Shown: piece by piece, positions 23,879-32,819 of the stretch
How the letters are laid out: every line of letters begins with the position of its first letter
Numbering within the stretch: the stretch's first letter is position 1
Source of the DNA: JAAXHB01 sp965221635
GTDB lineage: Bacteria > Actinomycetota > Acidimicrobiia > Acidimicrobiales > Aldehydirespiratoraceae
Direction of reading: 5' to 3'
Length of the DNA stretch: 64,000 nucleotides
Assembly (NCBI GenBank): GCA_965221635.1
Contig: OZ244902.1
Span: 1,116,001 to 1,180,000, forward strand
The notes under the pieces: generated by a model
What the model was told of the DNA's origin: nothing
Databases searched by the model: none
Seen by the model: the letters and a program-made list of their open reading frames with translations, nothing else
Program-made: the position numbers and the translations under genes

Positions 23879-25735
23879 ATGACTTCGACCAGCTCCGACT
23901 CCGCTGCGACCGGCTACTTCGAGTCGGTGCGGTCTGGTTCCGGGGCTGGTTCCGGTGAGGGTGGTGACGGATTTGAGTTGATGGTGGACGGCGCGACAGT
24001 GGCGGTTGACGATCCCGCGTTGACGTTGCTGGAGGTTGTGCGCGACCTGGCCGGGGTGCGCTCGGTGAAGGACGGGTGCAGCCCGCAGGGTCAATGCGGA
24101 TGCTGCACGGTTCTGGTGGACGGCAAGGCCCGCGTTGCCTGCGTCACCCCCGCACGGCGGGTGCGGGGACGAGAGATTCGCACCCTTGATGGTCTTCCCG
24201 GCGATGAGCGTGAGCGGTGGGCGGAGGCGTTCGCGGTCACCGGTGGAAGCCAGTGCGGGTTTTGCACACCGGGAATCATCTGCCGTTTCTCGGCGCTGTC
24301 GGCGAGCGGCGCCGATCACGACGATCGTGATGTTGCGGCACGGGCGCTGGCCGCGCATCTTTGCCGCTGCACCGGCTGGCAGCCCGTGGTGGACGCCTGG
24401 GTTGCCTACGGAACCGCCCTGAGCCGCAACGAACCCGGGGACAGCTCTGGTGACCCTGAGAACGTGGTGAGCCCGGCGCCGCTGGGTGAGGTGACGGCAC
24501 GGCCCGCAGCGGGTGGTCGGCTGCCGCGGAGGTCTCGGCCACCGAGGGACTGGGGGCGGGCCGCGCGCAGGGCCACCTTGGAGGGCCGTTCTGCGCAGTC
24601 TGTTGGCGCCCATGTGGCCCTCGGCGAGGGAGGCTTCGCTGACGACACCGCCCCGGCGGATGCGCTGGTTGCCGTGAGGGCCGGTGATGGCTCGGGCTGG
24701 GTGGTGGCCGAGACGCCTGCCGAGGCGCGGCGCCTTGCGGGCGTGCCACCGGCGCGGCGAGCCACCCGCCAATGGGAGCCGCCATTGGAGGTTCCCGAAG
24801 GGCACGGGCCTGAAGGGAGCTGGAGCGTGCGGCTTCGTACGTCGTGGTGTGAGCCCGGCTACCTGGAAACGGACGCGGCATGGTGCTCGCCCGGTGGCGA
24901 ACCGGCCTCGGCCTTGGGCAACGGCGGCGCTTTCGGTGGCAAGGTGGACTCACCGGTGGGGGCCGTGGCCCGCCGCCTCGCCGATGAGCACGGCCGCTCG
25001 GTGCGGGTGCTGTGGAACCGAGCCGACGTGGCCTGCCTTGGGCCAAAACGACCACCGATTGCCGCAGGTGTGTCACCCGACGGCACGGGCGTGATCCGGG
25101 TGGCGCGCACCCCCGGAATCACCGAGGCCATCGGCGCGTGCGCGCCCGGCCTGCGAGTGGAACAAGTGGACCTGCGCGGCCCTCCCACTTCGGCGAGGAT
25201 TCGGGGCGCGGGATGGGCCGAGGCCGCGGTGCTGATGGCGGCATGCCGGTCGGTCGCTGATGGCGCCTCGGGCGTGGCTGCGGACACCTCCGTGTTGGCC
25301 GATTCAGGGTGGATCAGCAGCCCCGACGGCGGCAGCGCCGCAGCGGCGATTCTGCGTGACGGTTCGATCAGGGTGCGGGTGCGTGCCGGTGAGCCCCTCG
25401 ATCATGTTGTGCTGCGGTCGTTTTGCATCGGGGCGGCCCACATGGCGCTGTCGTGGGTAACCAGCGAATCCCTCGGCGTGGACGCCGACGGGGTGGTGCG
25501 AGACCTGACCGTGCGGTCCTTCGGGATTGTGGGCGCGGCGGCCATGCCACACGTAACCGTTCAGATCCAAGACGACGACGGCCCCGCAGTACACACCAGC
25601 GACGCAGTTTTCGCTGCCACCGCCGCGGCGGTGTGGATCGCTCAAGGCCTTCCCGAGAAGTGGCCCACCCACACACCTTTGGTCACCACAACCACGCAGA
25701 CAGACTCCGCCCAGCAGGCAGCACCGCGCCGCTAA
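23879..25735 (+). CDS. Compact [2Fe-2S] / molybdenum-hydroxylase fusion protein
   Basis: 618 residues from the ATG at 23879 (a GTG at 23840 is an alternative). Residues 35-115 are a plant-type [2Fe-2S] domain (CSPQGQCGCCTVLVDGKA) and 115-185 the second [2Fe-2S] helical domain (SQCGFCTPGIICRFSAL and HLCRCTGWQPVVDAW), as in CoxS/XdhC-type small subunits. The rest resembles scattered pieces of the molybdopterin-binding large subunit: CEPGYLETDAAW, GNGGAFGGKVDSPV and RIRGAGWAEAAVLMAACR. It is far shorter than the usual 750-residue large subunit and the FAD domain is missing. Such enzymes hydroxylate purines, aldehydes or N-heterocycles. Whether this form binds the cofactor is unclear, as the GxGE-like catalytic Glu motif is not seen. 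Confidence 0.7.
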   Translation: MTSTSSDSAATGYFESVRSGSGAGSGEGGDGFELMVDGATVAVDDPALTLLEVVRDLAGVRSVKDGCSPQGQCGCCTVLVDGKARVACVTPARRVRGREIRTLDGLPGDERERWAEAFAVTGGSQCGFCTPGIICRFSALSASGADHDDRDVAARALAAHLCRCTGWQPVVDAWVAYGTALSRNEPGDSSGDPENVVSPAPLGEVTARPAAGGRLPRRSRPPRDWGRAARRATLEGRSAQSVGAHVALGEGGFADDTAPADALVAVRAGDGSGWVVAETPAEARRLAGVPPARRATRQWEPPLEVPEGHGPEGSWSVRLRTSWCEPGYLETDAAWCSPGGEPASALGNGGAFGGKVDSPVGAVARRLADEHGRSVRVLWNRADVACLGPKRPPIAAGVSPDGTGVIRVARTPGITEAIGACAPGLRVEQVDLRGPPTSARIRGAGWAEAAVLMAACRSVADGASGVAADTSVLADSGWISSPDGGSAAAAILRDGSIRVRVRAGEPLDHVVLRSFCIGAAHMALSWVTSESLGVDADGVVRDLTVRSFGIVGAAAMPHVTVQIQDDDGPAVHTSDAVFAATAAAVWIAQGLPEKWPTHTPLVTTTTQTDSAQQAAPRR

Positions 25736-26071
25736 GGGCACTGCCATCAAGCCCAAGCCAAAGGCCCGAGACCTGCCCGCGGCAACGTCAAGCCGCTGAA
25801 CAGGCGGCCGTAACGGGCCGAGTCATAGGACTCGAGCCCCGCGCGCGGCCGGGTCGAGCCATGGGGATCGCGCCCAGGCCACGGCAACGCCACACCCGTG
25901 AACCGGCGGCGACGCGGGACAGGTCGGTGTCCACCAGCTAGTCATAAGAACTTGTTGTGTGGAGTTGACATGCAATAGGACTTGCTTATACAGTGCCGGC
26001 GTTGAAGCCGTGGACACGCCACGGGATCGTCCGGGCAACCGGCGATCCGGAACCGACGCCAAGGGGAACGC
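25736..26071. other. Intergenic region before the LysR-pot operon
   Basis: No gene is seen in 25736-25940. The last 130 bases carry a strong promoter with a flanking direct repeat, annotated separately. Confidence 0.5.
25944..25992 (+). promoter_or_regulatory. Promoter with flanking direct repeat upstream of LysR/potABCD
   Basis: TTGACA (25965-25970) and TATACA (25987-25992) are spaced by 16 bases, close to the sigma-70-type consensus and unusually AT-rich for this genome. The repeat ATAAGAACTTG (25944-25954) and AATAGGACTTG (25974-25984) flanks the -35 with starts 30 bases apart, about three helical turns, as expected for a LysR or other dimeric regulator. Confidence 0.65.
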
Positions 26072-27007
26072 ATGAGCCGACTGGTGAAGTTGCGCGAGCT
26101 TGAGAACTTCGTGGCGGTCGCGGATCACGGCTCTGTCACCGCGGGCGCCATCGCTGTGGGTGTGTCCCAGCCTGCAGTGTCGGCGTCGCTCAAGAACCTC
26201 GAGCGCAACCTCGGCGTGTCCCTGCTGGTGCGCCGTCGGGGCACCGGCGTGAGCCTCACCCCAGAGGGCGCCCTGCTGGCAGCCGAGGCGCGACCGCTGC
26301 TGTCACGCGCCTCGGAAGTTGCCAACATGATGATCGAAACCGCCAACCAGTCAAAGGGCGTGCTTCACGTCGGGTCGCTTGTGACCGTGGCGCCGATCGT
26401 TGTTCCGGCGCTTGTGAGACAGTTCGGTGAGGCCAACCCCAACATCGAGATCCGCTTGAGGATCGGCGCGCAGGATCAGCTGCTGAGCTGGTTGCGGGCC
26501 GGTGACATTCACCTGGCCGTCACCTACGACATGGAACTGGGCCACGACGTGGATTTCGTGCCGGTGCTCGACGCCCGTCCCCACGTGGCGTTACCGGCGC
26601 AGCACCCGCAAGCCGCCGCCGAGTCTCTGGAACTCGGCGAACTCGTCGATGAGCCCTACATCATGCTCGACCTTCCCCTGAGCCGCCAGTACTTCACCTC
26701 GCTGTTTCTGGCCGCGGAGGTTCCATGCAGGCCCTCGGCTCGACACCCCGACCTTTCGCTGATTCGCTCGCTGGTTGGCAACGGCTTCGGGTTTTCGCTG
26801 GTGAACCTCCTGCCGGCGCCCGACACCGCGCAGGACGGCACCAGGGTGGCTTACGTGAAGTTGACAACCTCGGTGAAGCCGCTGGTACTGGGCATGGCAC
26901 GCCGATCCCATGGTGTGCCACCTCGCAGTCTCGAGACGTTCACCGAGTTCGCAAAGTCCGCGATCGCCCACCCAGGGGTGCTGCGACCCCCCTCGGTAAA
27001 GCAATGA
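26072..27007 (+). CDS. LysR-family transcriptional regulator
   Basis: 311 residues. The N-terminal winged helix reads LRELENFVAVADHGSVTAGA and VGVSQPAVSASLKNLERNLG, followed by the effector-binding domain from about residue 92 (GVLHVGSLVTVAPIVVPALV). It has the LysR fold throughout and normal length. The stop codon overlaps the start of the ABC ATPase gene (ATGA), so regulator and transporter genes form one transcript. This is unusual, since LysR genes are normally divergent from their targets. It probably senses the imported amine or a breakdown product and may control its own promoter. Confidence 0.9.
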   Translation: MSRLVKLRELENFVAVADHGSVTAGAIAVGVSQPAVSASLKNLERNLGVSLLVRRRGTGVSLTPEGALLAAEARPLLSRASEVANMMIETANQSKGVLHVGSLVTVAPIVVPALVRQFGEANPNIEIRLRIGAQDQLLSWLRAGDIHLAVTYDMELGHDVDFVPVLDARPHVALPAQHPQAAAESLELGELVDEPYIMLDLPLSRQYFTSLFLAAEVPCRPSARHPDLSLIRSLVGNGFGFSLVNLLPAPDTAQDGTRVAYVKLTTSVKPLVLGMARRSHGVPPRSLETFTEFAKSAIAHPGVLRPPSVKQ

Positions 27008-28152
27008 ACACCTCACCGCACCCGGTGGCCGGCCCGGCCGAGCCCGATGGCCGCGGGTCGGTGACGCTTGAGCAGGTCACCAAGCGTTACGGCAGCGCTG
27101 TGGCGGTGGATTCGGTGAGCCTTCAGGTGGAGCCCACCGAGTTCCTGTCGTTGCTGGGGCCTTCGGGGTGCGGCAAGACCACCACCCTTCGGATGATCTC
27201 CGGTTTCGAACAACCCAGCGAGGGGCGGGTGCTGATCAGCGGCGCCGACATGGCCAAGGTGCCGCCCCACAAGCGCAAGGTGAACACCGTCTTTCAGAGT
27301 TACGCCCTGTTCGAGCACATGACGGTGGCCGAGAACGTGGGATTCGGGTTGCGCGTGAAGCGTGAGGACACCGCCGGCGTCACCCGGCGTGTGGACACGG
27401 CCCTGGAAATGGTGCAACTCGACGGTTACGGGGGCCGTTACCCGGCGCGCCTTTCCGGCGGTGAGCGTCAGCGGGTTGCTCTGGCCCGGGCGATCATCAA
27501 CCAGCCAGAGGTGCTGCTTCTCGACGAGCCGCTCAGCGCTTTGGACTTGAAGCTGCGCCAGGCGATGCGTCACGAGTTGAGCCGCCTTCACCGTGACCTG
27601 GCCATGACGTTCGTGTTCGTCACCCATGACCAGCAGGAAGCGATCACCATGAGTGACCGCATCGCGGTGATGGAAAGCGGCCGTGTGCACCAGGTGGGCT
27701 CGCCCACCGAGATTTACGAGCGTCCCGCCACACGTTTCGTGGCCGATTTCATCGGCGAGACGAACCTCCTCGACGTGACCGTCGCAGCCGTCGAATCCGA
27801 AGCGGTGGTGGCGCGCACCGGGTCGGGTTCGCTGGTGAAGTGCCCTCCACCGCCGGGGCGCTCCCTGGGCGAGGGCGACACCGCCGCGGTGGCGATTCGT
27901 CCCCAGCGCCTGTCGGTGCAAGCGGGTGACGCAGCGCACACATCGAAAGGCGCCACCGCCCTGGAAGGCGTGTTGAGTTCGCTGCTGTTTCTGGGCGACT
28001 CCACGCGGGCCACGATCACCCTCGGTGATGGCACCGAGCTGGTGGCGGTGAGCCCCAACAGCACCAGCGGCAACCCGTTTGGTGATCTCAGCGTCGGCGA
28101 CCCGGTGATCGCGTCGTGGCGACACGACGCGGCCTGGCTGGTGGCCGAATGA
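27004..28152 (+). CDS. potA: Polyamine-type ABC transporter ATP-binding protein
   Basis: 382 residues from the ATG at 27004. The Walker A is LLGPSGCGKTTT, the Q-loop VFQSYALFEHMTVAENVGFG, the signature LSGGERQRVALARA, the Walker B VLLLDEPLSALD and the switch His VFVTHDQQEA. The C-terminal region after FIGETNLLDV is a TOBE domain. This matches PotA of the spermidine/putrescine import family. It energises uptake through the PotB/PotC permeases encoded next, with 4-base overlaps on both sides. Confidence 0.88.
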   Translation: MNTSPHPVAGPAEPDGRGSVTLEQVTKRYGSAVAVDSVSLQVEPTEFLSLLGPSGCGKTTTLRMISGFEQPSEGRVLISGADMAKVPPHKRKVNTVFQSYALFEHMTVAENVGFGLRVKREDTAGVTRRVDTALEMVQLDGYGGRYPARLSGGERQRVALARAIINQPEVLLLDEPLSALDLKLRQAMRHELSRLHRDLAMTFVFVTHDQQEAITMSDRIAVMESGRVHQVGSPTEIYERPATRFVADFIGETNLLDVTVAAVESEAVVARTGSGSLVKCPPPPGRSLGEGDTAAVAIRPQRLSVQAGDAAHTSKGATALEGVLSSLLFLGDSTRATITLGDGTELVAVSPNSTSGNPFGDLSVGDPVIASWRHDAAWLVAE

Positions 28153-29201
28153 ACGCGAAGGACACTTCACGCTCGGCGCGGGGCGCCACGATCGGTTTGC
28201 TGACCCCGGGCATCGCCTGGATTTCGCTGATCTACGTGGTGCCCGGGCTGCTCGTCGTGGTGTACGCGTTCTTGACACCCAAGCTCGGCGGCGGAGTGAT
28301 CTGGAACACCACCTTGGAGGCTTGGCGCGAACTGCTGGCGGTGGGACGCCGCTCGGAGATCGGCTGGGGTTCGCTCGGGGGCGCTGTGCTGCGTGGCGCT
28401 GCGGGCGCTGCGATCACCGCCGGTGGGGTGGTGCTGGTGGGTCACCTGATCGGCAGGCGCTTCGCGCGCCTCGGGTTGGCCTCGATGATCGTGGGTGCCT
28501 TGGTGGGCGTTCACCACCTGGCCCTCGCGTACAACAACTACTCGGCGGTGTTCGCCCGGTCGGTTGTGTGGAGTTTGCAGGCAACGGTGCTTTGTGTGGT
28601 GCTGGCCTTGCCGCTGGCGGTGTTCATCGGCTCACGGCGCAGCGCCGTCACCAAGAATGCGCTGCTGGTTGCGGTGATGATCCCGTTTTGGACTTCGATG
28701 CTGGTTCGCACCTACGCCATCCGGTTCGTGCTGGCCAACACCGGCCCCCTCAACAGCTTCCTCGAAGACCTCGGCCTTGACCGGATCGTGTTCCTCAACA
28801 CCCGATTCGCAGTGATGCTCGGCTTGGTGTACACGGCGTTGCCGTTCATGATCCTGCCGCTGTACGCGGCGGTGGAACGCTACGACGGCGCCCAGCTCGA
28901 AGCGGCCAGAGACCTCGGGGCCCGCCCTGCGCAGGTGTTCACCGAAGTGTTTCTGCCGCTGGTGCGCAACGGACTGATCGTGGGGTCGGTGATGGTGTTC
29001 GTGCTGTCCGTGTCGCAGTACCTGGTGCCCACCCTGCTCGGTGGCGGCAAAACCAACATGATCGCCAACTTGTTGGACCTGCAGTTCGGCGAGGCGTTCA
29101 ACTGGCCGTTGGGCGCGGCCCTGGCCACGTTGTTCAGCCTCATCACCATCGCCGGCCTGTACCTGGTGGTGGGTCGCCGCGACGAGGCGGACCTGCTGTG
29201 A
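28149..29201 (+). CDS. potB: Polyamine-type ABC permease PotB, with an N-terminal insertion
   Basis: 350 residues. The permease core reads YNNYSAVFARSVVWSLQATV, ALLVAVMIPFWTSMLVRTYA and the EAA loop EAARDLGARPAQVFTEVFLP, which docks on the ATPase. Compared with typical PotB (about 280 residues), some 70 residues are inserted between the first membrane helix and the core (from WNTTLEAWRELLAVG to ASMIVGALVGVHHLA), adding about two hydrophobic segments. The gene overlaps potA and potC by four bases each. Confidence 0.85.
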   Translation: MNAKDTSRSARGATIGLLTPGIAWISLIYVVPGLLVVVYAFLTPKLGGGVIWNTTLEAWRELLAVGRRSEIGWGSLGGAVLRGAAGAAITAGGVVLVGHLIGRRFARLGLASMIVGALVGVHHLALAYNNYSAVFARSVVWSLQATVLCVVLALPLAVFIGSRRSAVTKNALLVAVMIPFWTSMLVRTYAIRFVLANTGPLNSFLEDLGLDRIVFLNTRFAVMLGLVYTALPFMILPLYAAVERYDGAQLEAARDLGARPAQVFTEVFLPLVRNGLIVGSVMVFVLSVSQYLVPTLLGGGKTNMIANLLDLQFGEAFNWPLGAALATLFSLITIAGLYLVVGRRDEADLL

Positions 29202-30064
29202 GCGGCGCGGGTTCCGCCGCGGGCCGGGGTTTCAACTCGGCGATGGGCGCCGCCTCGGCGTTGGTTTACGCCTTGTTGTACCTGCCGGTGGCGGTGCTGG
29301 TGCTGTTCTCGTTCAACGAGGCCCGCACCGGTGGCGCCTGGACGGGCTTCACCACCGACTGGTACGCCAGGCTGGCCGACAACGATCAGCTCAAGTCGGC
29401 CACGTGGAACTCGATCGTGGTGGCCGTGGTGTCCACCGTGGTGGCGGTGGTGTTGGGCACGATGCTGTCCCTGGCGCTCGACCGGCGCGCCTTTCGTGGC
29501 AGGGGCGCCGCACGCCAGGTGGTGTACCTGCCGGTGATCGCGCCCGAGATCGTCACCGGTGTGGCGCTGCTGGCGTTCTTCTCGCTGGGGTTGGGCTGGC
29601 TCAATGACCTGCTGGGCCGCGACGCGCAGAACGCCTTCAGGCTGGGCCGGCCCACGGTGATCGCCGCTCACGTGGCGTTCTGCACGGCGTTCGTGGCGCT
29701 GGTGGTTCGCGCCAGCCTCCGTTCGCTCGATCCGGCCATCACCGAAGCCGCCCACGACCTCGGCGCCGGTCCGTGGGCGGCGTTCCGCCGGGTGACGCTG
29801 CCGTCGATCATGCCCGGCGTGCTCGGCGGGGCGCTGCTTGCGTTCACCTTGTCGCTTGACAATTTCGTGATCACGTTCTTCGTGAGCGGCCCCGGCGCCA
29901 CGACGTTGCCCATCGAGGTGTTCGGACAGTTGCGCCGCACCATCAGCCCCGAGGTGAACGCCGTGTCCACGCTGATCTTCGCGGCGTCCACGGTGATGTT
30001 GATGGCCGCACTCGCTGTGCAGGCCACCGTGGCGAGGCGAAGACGAACCGCGTCAGGGCCGTGA
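29198..30064 (+). CDS. potC: Polyamine-type ABC permease PotC
   Basis: 288 residues from the GTG at 29198, which overlaps the potB stop. Six predicted membrane helices, with FSFNEARTGGAWTGFTTDWY near the start as in PotC, the EAA loop EAAHDLGAGPWAAFRRVTLP, and SLDNFVITFFVSGPGATTLP, a PotC signature. It forms the translocation channel together with PotB. Confidence 0.88.
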   Translation: MSGAGSAAGRGFNSAMGAASALVYALLYLPVAVLVLFSFNEARTGGAWTGFTTDWYARLADNDQLKSATWNSIVVAVVSTVVAVVLGTMLSLALDRRAFRGRGAARQVVYLPVIAPEIVTGVALLAFFSLGLGWLNDLLGRDAQNAFRLGRPTVIAAHVAFCTAFVALVVRASLRSLDPAITEAAHDLGAGPWAAFRRVTLPSIMPGVLGGALLAFTLSLDNFVITFFVSGPGATTLPIEVFGQLRRTISPEVNAVSTLIFAASTVMLMAALAVQATVARRRRTASGP

Positions 30065-30125
30065 CCGCCACTCGATCTCAGTTGAGAAAACCAATGCCTT
30101 CGGGCAACTACCCCAAGGAGGGATG

Positions 30126-31346
30126 ATGAAATCCACCAACCGAATCGGCATCACCGCACGCCTCGCGGCGGTGGTTGCCGTGCTGTTTCTCGTTGCCGCG
30201 GCCTGTGGCAGCGACGACGATGACGACGCCGCGCCCGAAGCGGCGCCCACAACCACAGCGGCCGCGCCGGATCCCGAGCCCGAACCCGCGCCGGAAGCCG
30301 CGCCGGACCCTGATCCGGATCCGGTTGACGAGCCGATGGCAATGGGGCGTTGCGGCGACCCTGAGCGTCTCGGCGACTCGATCAACTTCTTGAACTGGGC
30401 CGACTACATCGACGAAGCGGTGCTCACCATGTTCGAGGCGGAATGCGGCGTGAGTGTCACCATGGACACCCACACCGCCAACGAGGAGGCAATCGCCAAG
30501 ATCGAGGCCGGCAACTCCGGTTACAGCCTGGTGATCGTCACCGACTACGCCATCGGCATCATGGCCTCACAAGGGCTGCTCGCGGAGCTCGACAAGTCCG
30601 AGATCCCCAACATTTCCAACCTCGATCCCGCGCAGATGGACCCCTACTACGACCCGGGCGACGTGTACTCGCTGCCCTACCAGTACTCCACAACCGGGTT
30701 CGCCTACAACGCTTCCGCATTCGACGAGGCGCCCACGAGTTGGAGCGCGATCTTCGACGACAACCAGCTTTGCGGGCAGTCGTCGCTGCTGGAGGATCAG
30801 CGCGAAACGATCGGCTCTGCGCTGGTGTACCTGGGCTACGACTGGAACGAAACCGACCCGGCCGCGCACGACGAGGCCCTCGACGTGCTGCTCGACGCCC
30901 GTGACTGCGTGTCCGGGTTCGACTCGGCCAACTACATCGGCAACCTGGCATCGGGTGAGGTGCTGGCCGCTTCCTCATGGGGCTTCGCGGCGGGGATCGC
31001 CTACCTGGACAATCCCGACATTCGTTACATAATCCCCGAGGAGGGCGGGATCATCTGGCAGGACGGCTTCGTGGTGCCCGCCGACGCGCCCGACCCGTAC
31101 ACGGCGCACGTGTTGATCAACTACATGCTCGAACCCGACATCGGCGCGTTGATCACCGAGTACACGATCGGTTACACCCCCAACACGGCGGTGCCCGAAC
31201 TGCTTTCGGACGGATACCACGACGTGATCGCCGGGGCCGGGCTGGAACTCACCGACGAGATCCGTGAGCGCCTGGTATGGCAGCGGCGCGACGACTCGCA
31301 CGCCATCTTCGCCGAGACGTGGTCCGAGGTGATCGCAGCCGGATAA
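30126..31346 (+). CDS. potD: Polyamine-type ABC substrate-binding lipoprotein
   Basis: 406 residues from the ATG at 30126, chosen over the ATG at 30123 because GGAGG ends at 30121. A lipoprotein signal peptide ends in LVAAACGSDD, followed by an acidic/Pro/Thr-rich linker up to about residue 75. The binding domain starts INFLNWADYIDEAVLTMFEA, the PotD/PotF pattern for spermidine/putrescine-binding proteins, and has LPYQYSTTGFAYN. It captures substrate outside the membrane and delivers it to PotBC. Ligand identity (polyamine, histamine or another cation) cannot be decided. Confidence 0.87.
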   Translation: MKSTNRIGITARLAAVVAVLFLVAAACGSDDDDDAAPEAAPTTTAAAPDPEPEPAPEAAPDPDPDPVDEPMAMGRCGDPERLGDSINFLNWADYIDEAVLTMFEAECGVSVTMDTHTANEEAIAKIEAGNSGYSLVIVTDYAIGIMASQGLLAELDKSEIPNISNLDPAQMDPYYDPGDVYSLPYQYSTTGFAYNASAFDEAPTSWSAIFDDNQLCGQSSLLEDQRETIGSALVYLGYDWNETDPAAHDEALDVLLDARDCVSGFDSANYIGNLASGEVLAASSWGFAAGIAYLDNPDIRYIIPEEGGIIWQDGFVVPADAPDPYTAHVLINYMLEPDIGALITEYTIGYTPNTAVPELLSDGYHDVIAGAGLELTDEIRERLVWQRRDDSHAIFAETWSEVIAAG

Positions 31347-31423
31347 CGCCGGAGCTTCCCGAGGCTGATCGCCCCGCGCCGATCACCACCGGCGCCCGCG
31401 CAGCGGCAAGCGGAGGGGGTCAT

Positions 31424-31463
31424 CCAGCGGGCGGGCAGGCGCGAAACCTGCCCGCCCGGCTGG
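31424..31463 (+). terminator. Strong hairpin after potD
   Basis: The arms CCAGCGGGCGGGCAGG and CCTGCCCGCCCGGCTGG pair over 16 base pairs with one bulge and a 7-base loop. No long T-tract follows. It lies between the pot genes and the downstream catabolic genes and is probably a terminator or attenuator. Confidence 0.6.
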
Positions 31464-31564
31464 TGGCCTCACCCGCCGAGCGCCGGCACCGCTGCTTTCA
31501 CGAAGCCGTTTCACCGAACCGTGGGTGGAGTTGTCACCCCCGAACCTGAACCCAAGGAGAAACC

Positions 31565-32818
31565 ATGACTATCGCGCCAGTTGAGGCCGCAGTGGCCCCC
31601 GATGAGCGGGCGCCGATGTCGGTGGACGAAGTGCTGGCCAAAGTGGAGGAACTAGGGCCGCGCTTCCGCAAGCGAATGCGCGCCCTCGACACCGAAACGG
31701 CCTTCCCCCACGAGAACTTCGCCGAGGCCGCCGAAGCCGGGTTGCACACGCTGTGCGTGCCCAGATCCCACGGCGGGTTCGGGTTGTGGCGCCCCGGCAA
31801 CTACAGCGACTGGTACAGAATCCTCGAACGTCTCGCCTACTGGGATTCCAACACCGCCCAGCTGTTGCAGGTTCACAACCACGCCAGCGGCATCATCGCC
31901 TGGCACGGCACCGACGCCCAGCGCGACTACTTCCTGCCCAGGATCGTGGGCGGGGCGTTTTGCGCGTCGCTGGGATCGGAAGCGCATCTCTACGAGAACG
32001 GCGCCGAGCGGCTCGCCGCGGAGCTCACCGCCACCGACGGCGGCTACAGGCTCACCGCCCGCAAGGGCTTCGCGTCGGTGGCCGCCATCGCCACCTACCT
32101 GATGGTGTGGGCCGCGGTGGAGGGAGACGAGCCGTACTCGCAGCGGCTCGTTTTCGCGGTGGTTGACCGCAACTCGCAAGGAGTGGAACTGCTTGACGAC
32201 TGGCAGATGCTGGGGATGCGCTCCACGATCTCGTGCGGGGTGAAGTTCAACAACGTGTTCGTGCCCGACGATCACGTTGTGGGCGTGCCCGGCGGATGGG
32301 TCACCAGCGACCCGCGCACGTTCTCGTGTGCGTACGCCTCCAACCACATCGGCTCCGCGCAGGCGGCGTTCGATTTCATCACCGACTACATCGCGGCCCG
32401 TGACGACTTGCGCGAATCCGAAGTGGTGCGGGTGCGGCTGGGTCGCATGGACGCCAAGCTGTTCGCTGCTCGGGCGTGCCTGGAGGCCACCGCAGCGCGC
32501 CTCGACAGGGGCGACGATCACGACGAGGTGGAAGCCGACGCGGTGCGCACCATGCACCTCGCCAAGGACGCAGTGCTGTCGATCCCCTATGAGGGATTCG
32601 ATCTGCTCGGCGCTCGGGCCTGTCACGAGCGTTACCCGCTTGGTCAGATGATGCGCGACGCCCGCACGTTCACGCTTCATTTCCGCGACGACCTGTACGT
32701 GGAGCGCCTGGCGGCGCTGGCGTTGGGTGAGGGCTTCTCCGCCAAGGGCGGCAGGGGTGGTTCCACGCCCTTCGAGGAAGCCGGCGGACAGTACGCCCAG
32801 GCCCACGCAGGAGCCTGA
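31565..32818 (+). CDS. Acyl-CoA-dehydrogenase-fold flavoprotein, probably a monooxygenase-like member
   Basis: 417 residues, with AAGGAG just before the ATG. The fold is seen in FPHENFAEAAEAGLHTLCVP, QLLQVHNHASGIIAWHGTDA, FCASLGSEAHLYENGAERLA, YRLTARKGFASVAAIATYLM and LDDWQMLGMRSTISCGVKFN. The catalytic Glu region of true dehydrogenases (YEGT near the C terminus) reads LHFRDDLYVERLAALALG, so alpha,beta-dehydrogenation of a CoA ester is unlikely. Group D flavin monooxygenases (DszC/SfnC-like) share this fold and lack that residue. It lies 1 base upstream of a Rid gene and upstream of the imidazolonepropionase-like and amine dehydrogenase genes, suggesting a step in amine or heterocycle oxidation. 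Confidence 0.75.
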   Translation: MTIAPVEAAVAPDERAPMSVDEVLAKVEELGPRFRKRMRALDTETAFPHENFAEAAEAGLHTLCVPRSHGGFGLWRPGNYSDWYRILERLAYWDSNTAQLLQVHNHASGIIAWHGTDAQRDYFLPRIVGGAFCASLGSEAHLYENGAERLAAELTATDGGYRLTARKGFASVAAIATYLMVWAAVEGDEPYSQRLVFAVVDRNSQGVELLDDWQMLGMRSTISCGVKFNNVFVPDDHVVGVPGGWVTSDPRTFSCAYASNHIGSAQAAFDFITDYIAARDDLRESEVVRVRLGRMDAKLFAARACLEATAARLDRGDDHDEVEADAVRTMHLAKDAVLSIPYEGFDLLGARACHERYPLGQMMRDARTFTLHFRDDLYVERLAALALGEGFSAKGGRGGSTPFEEAGGQYAQAHAGA

Positions 32819-32819
32819 C

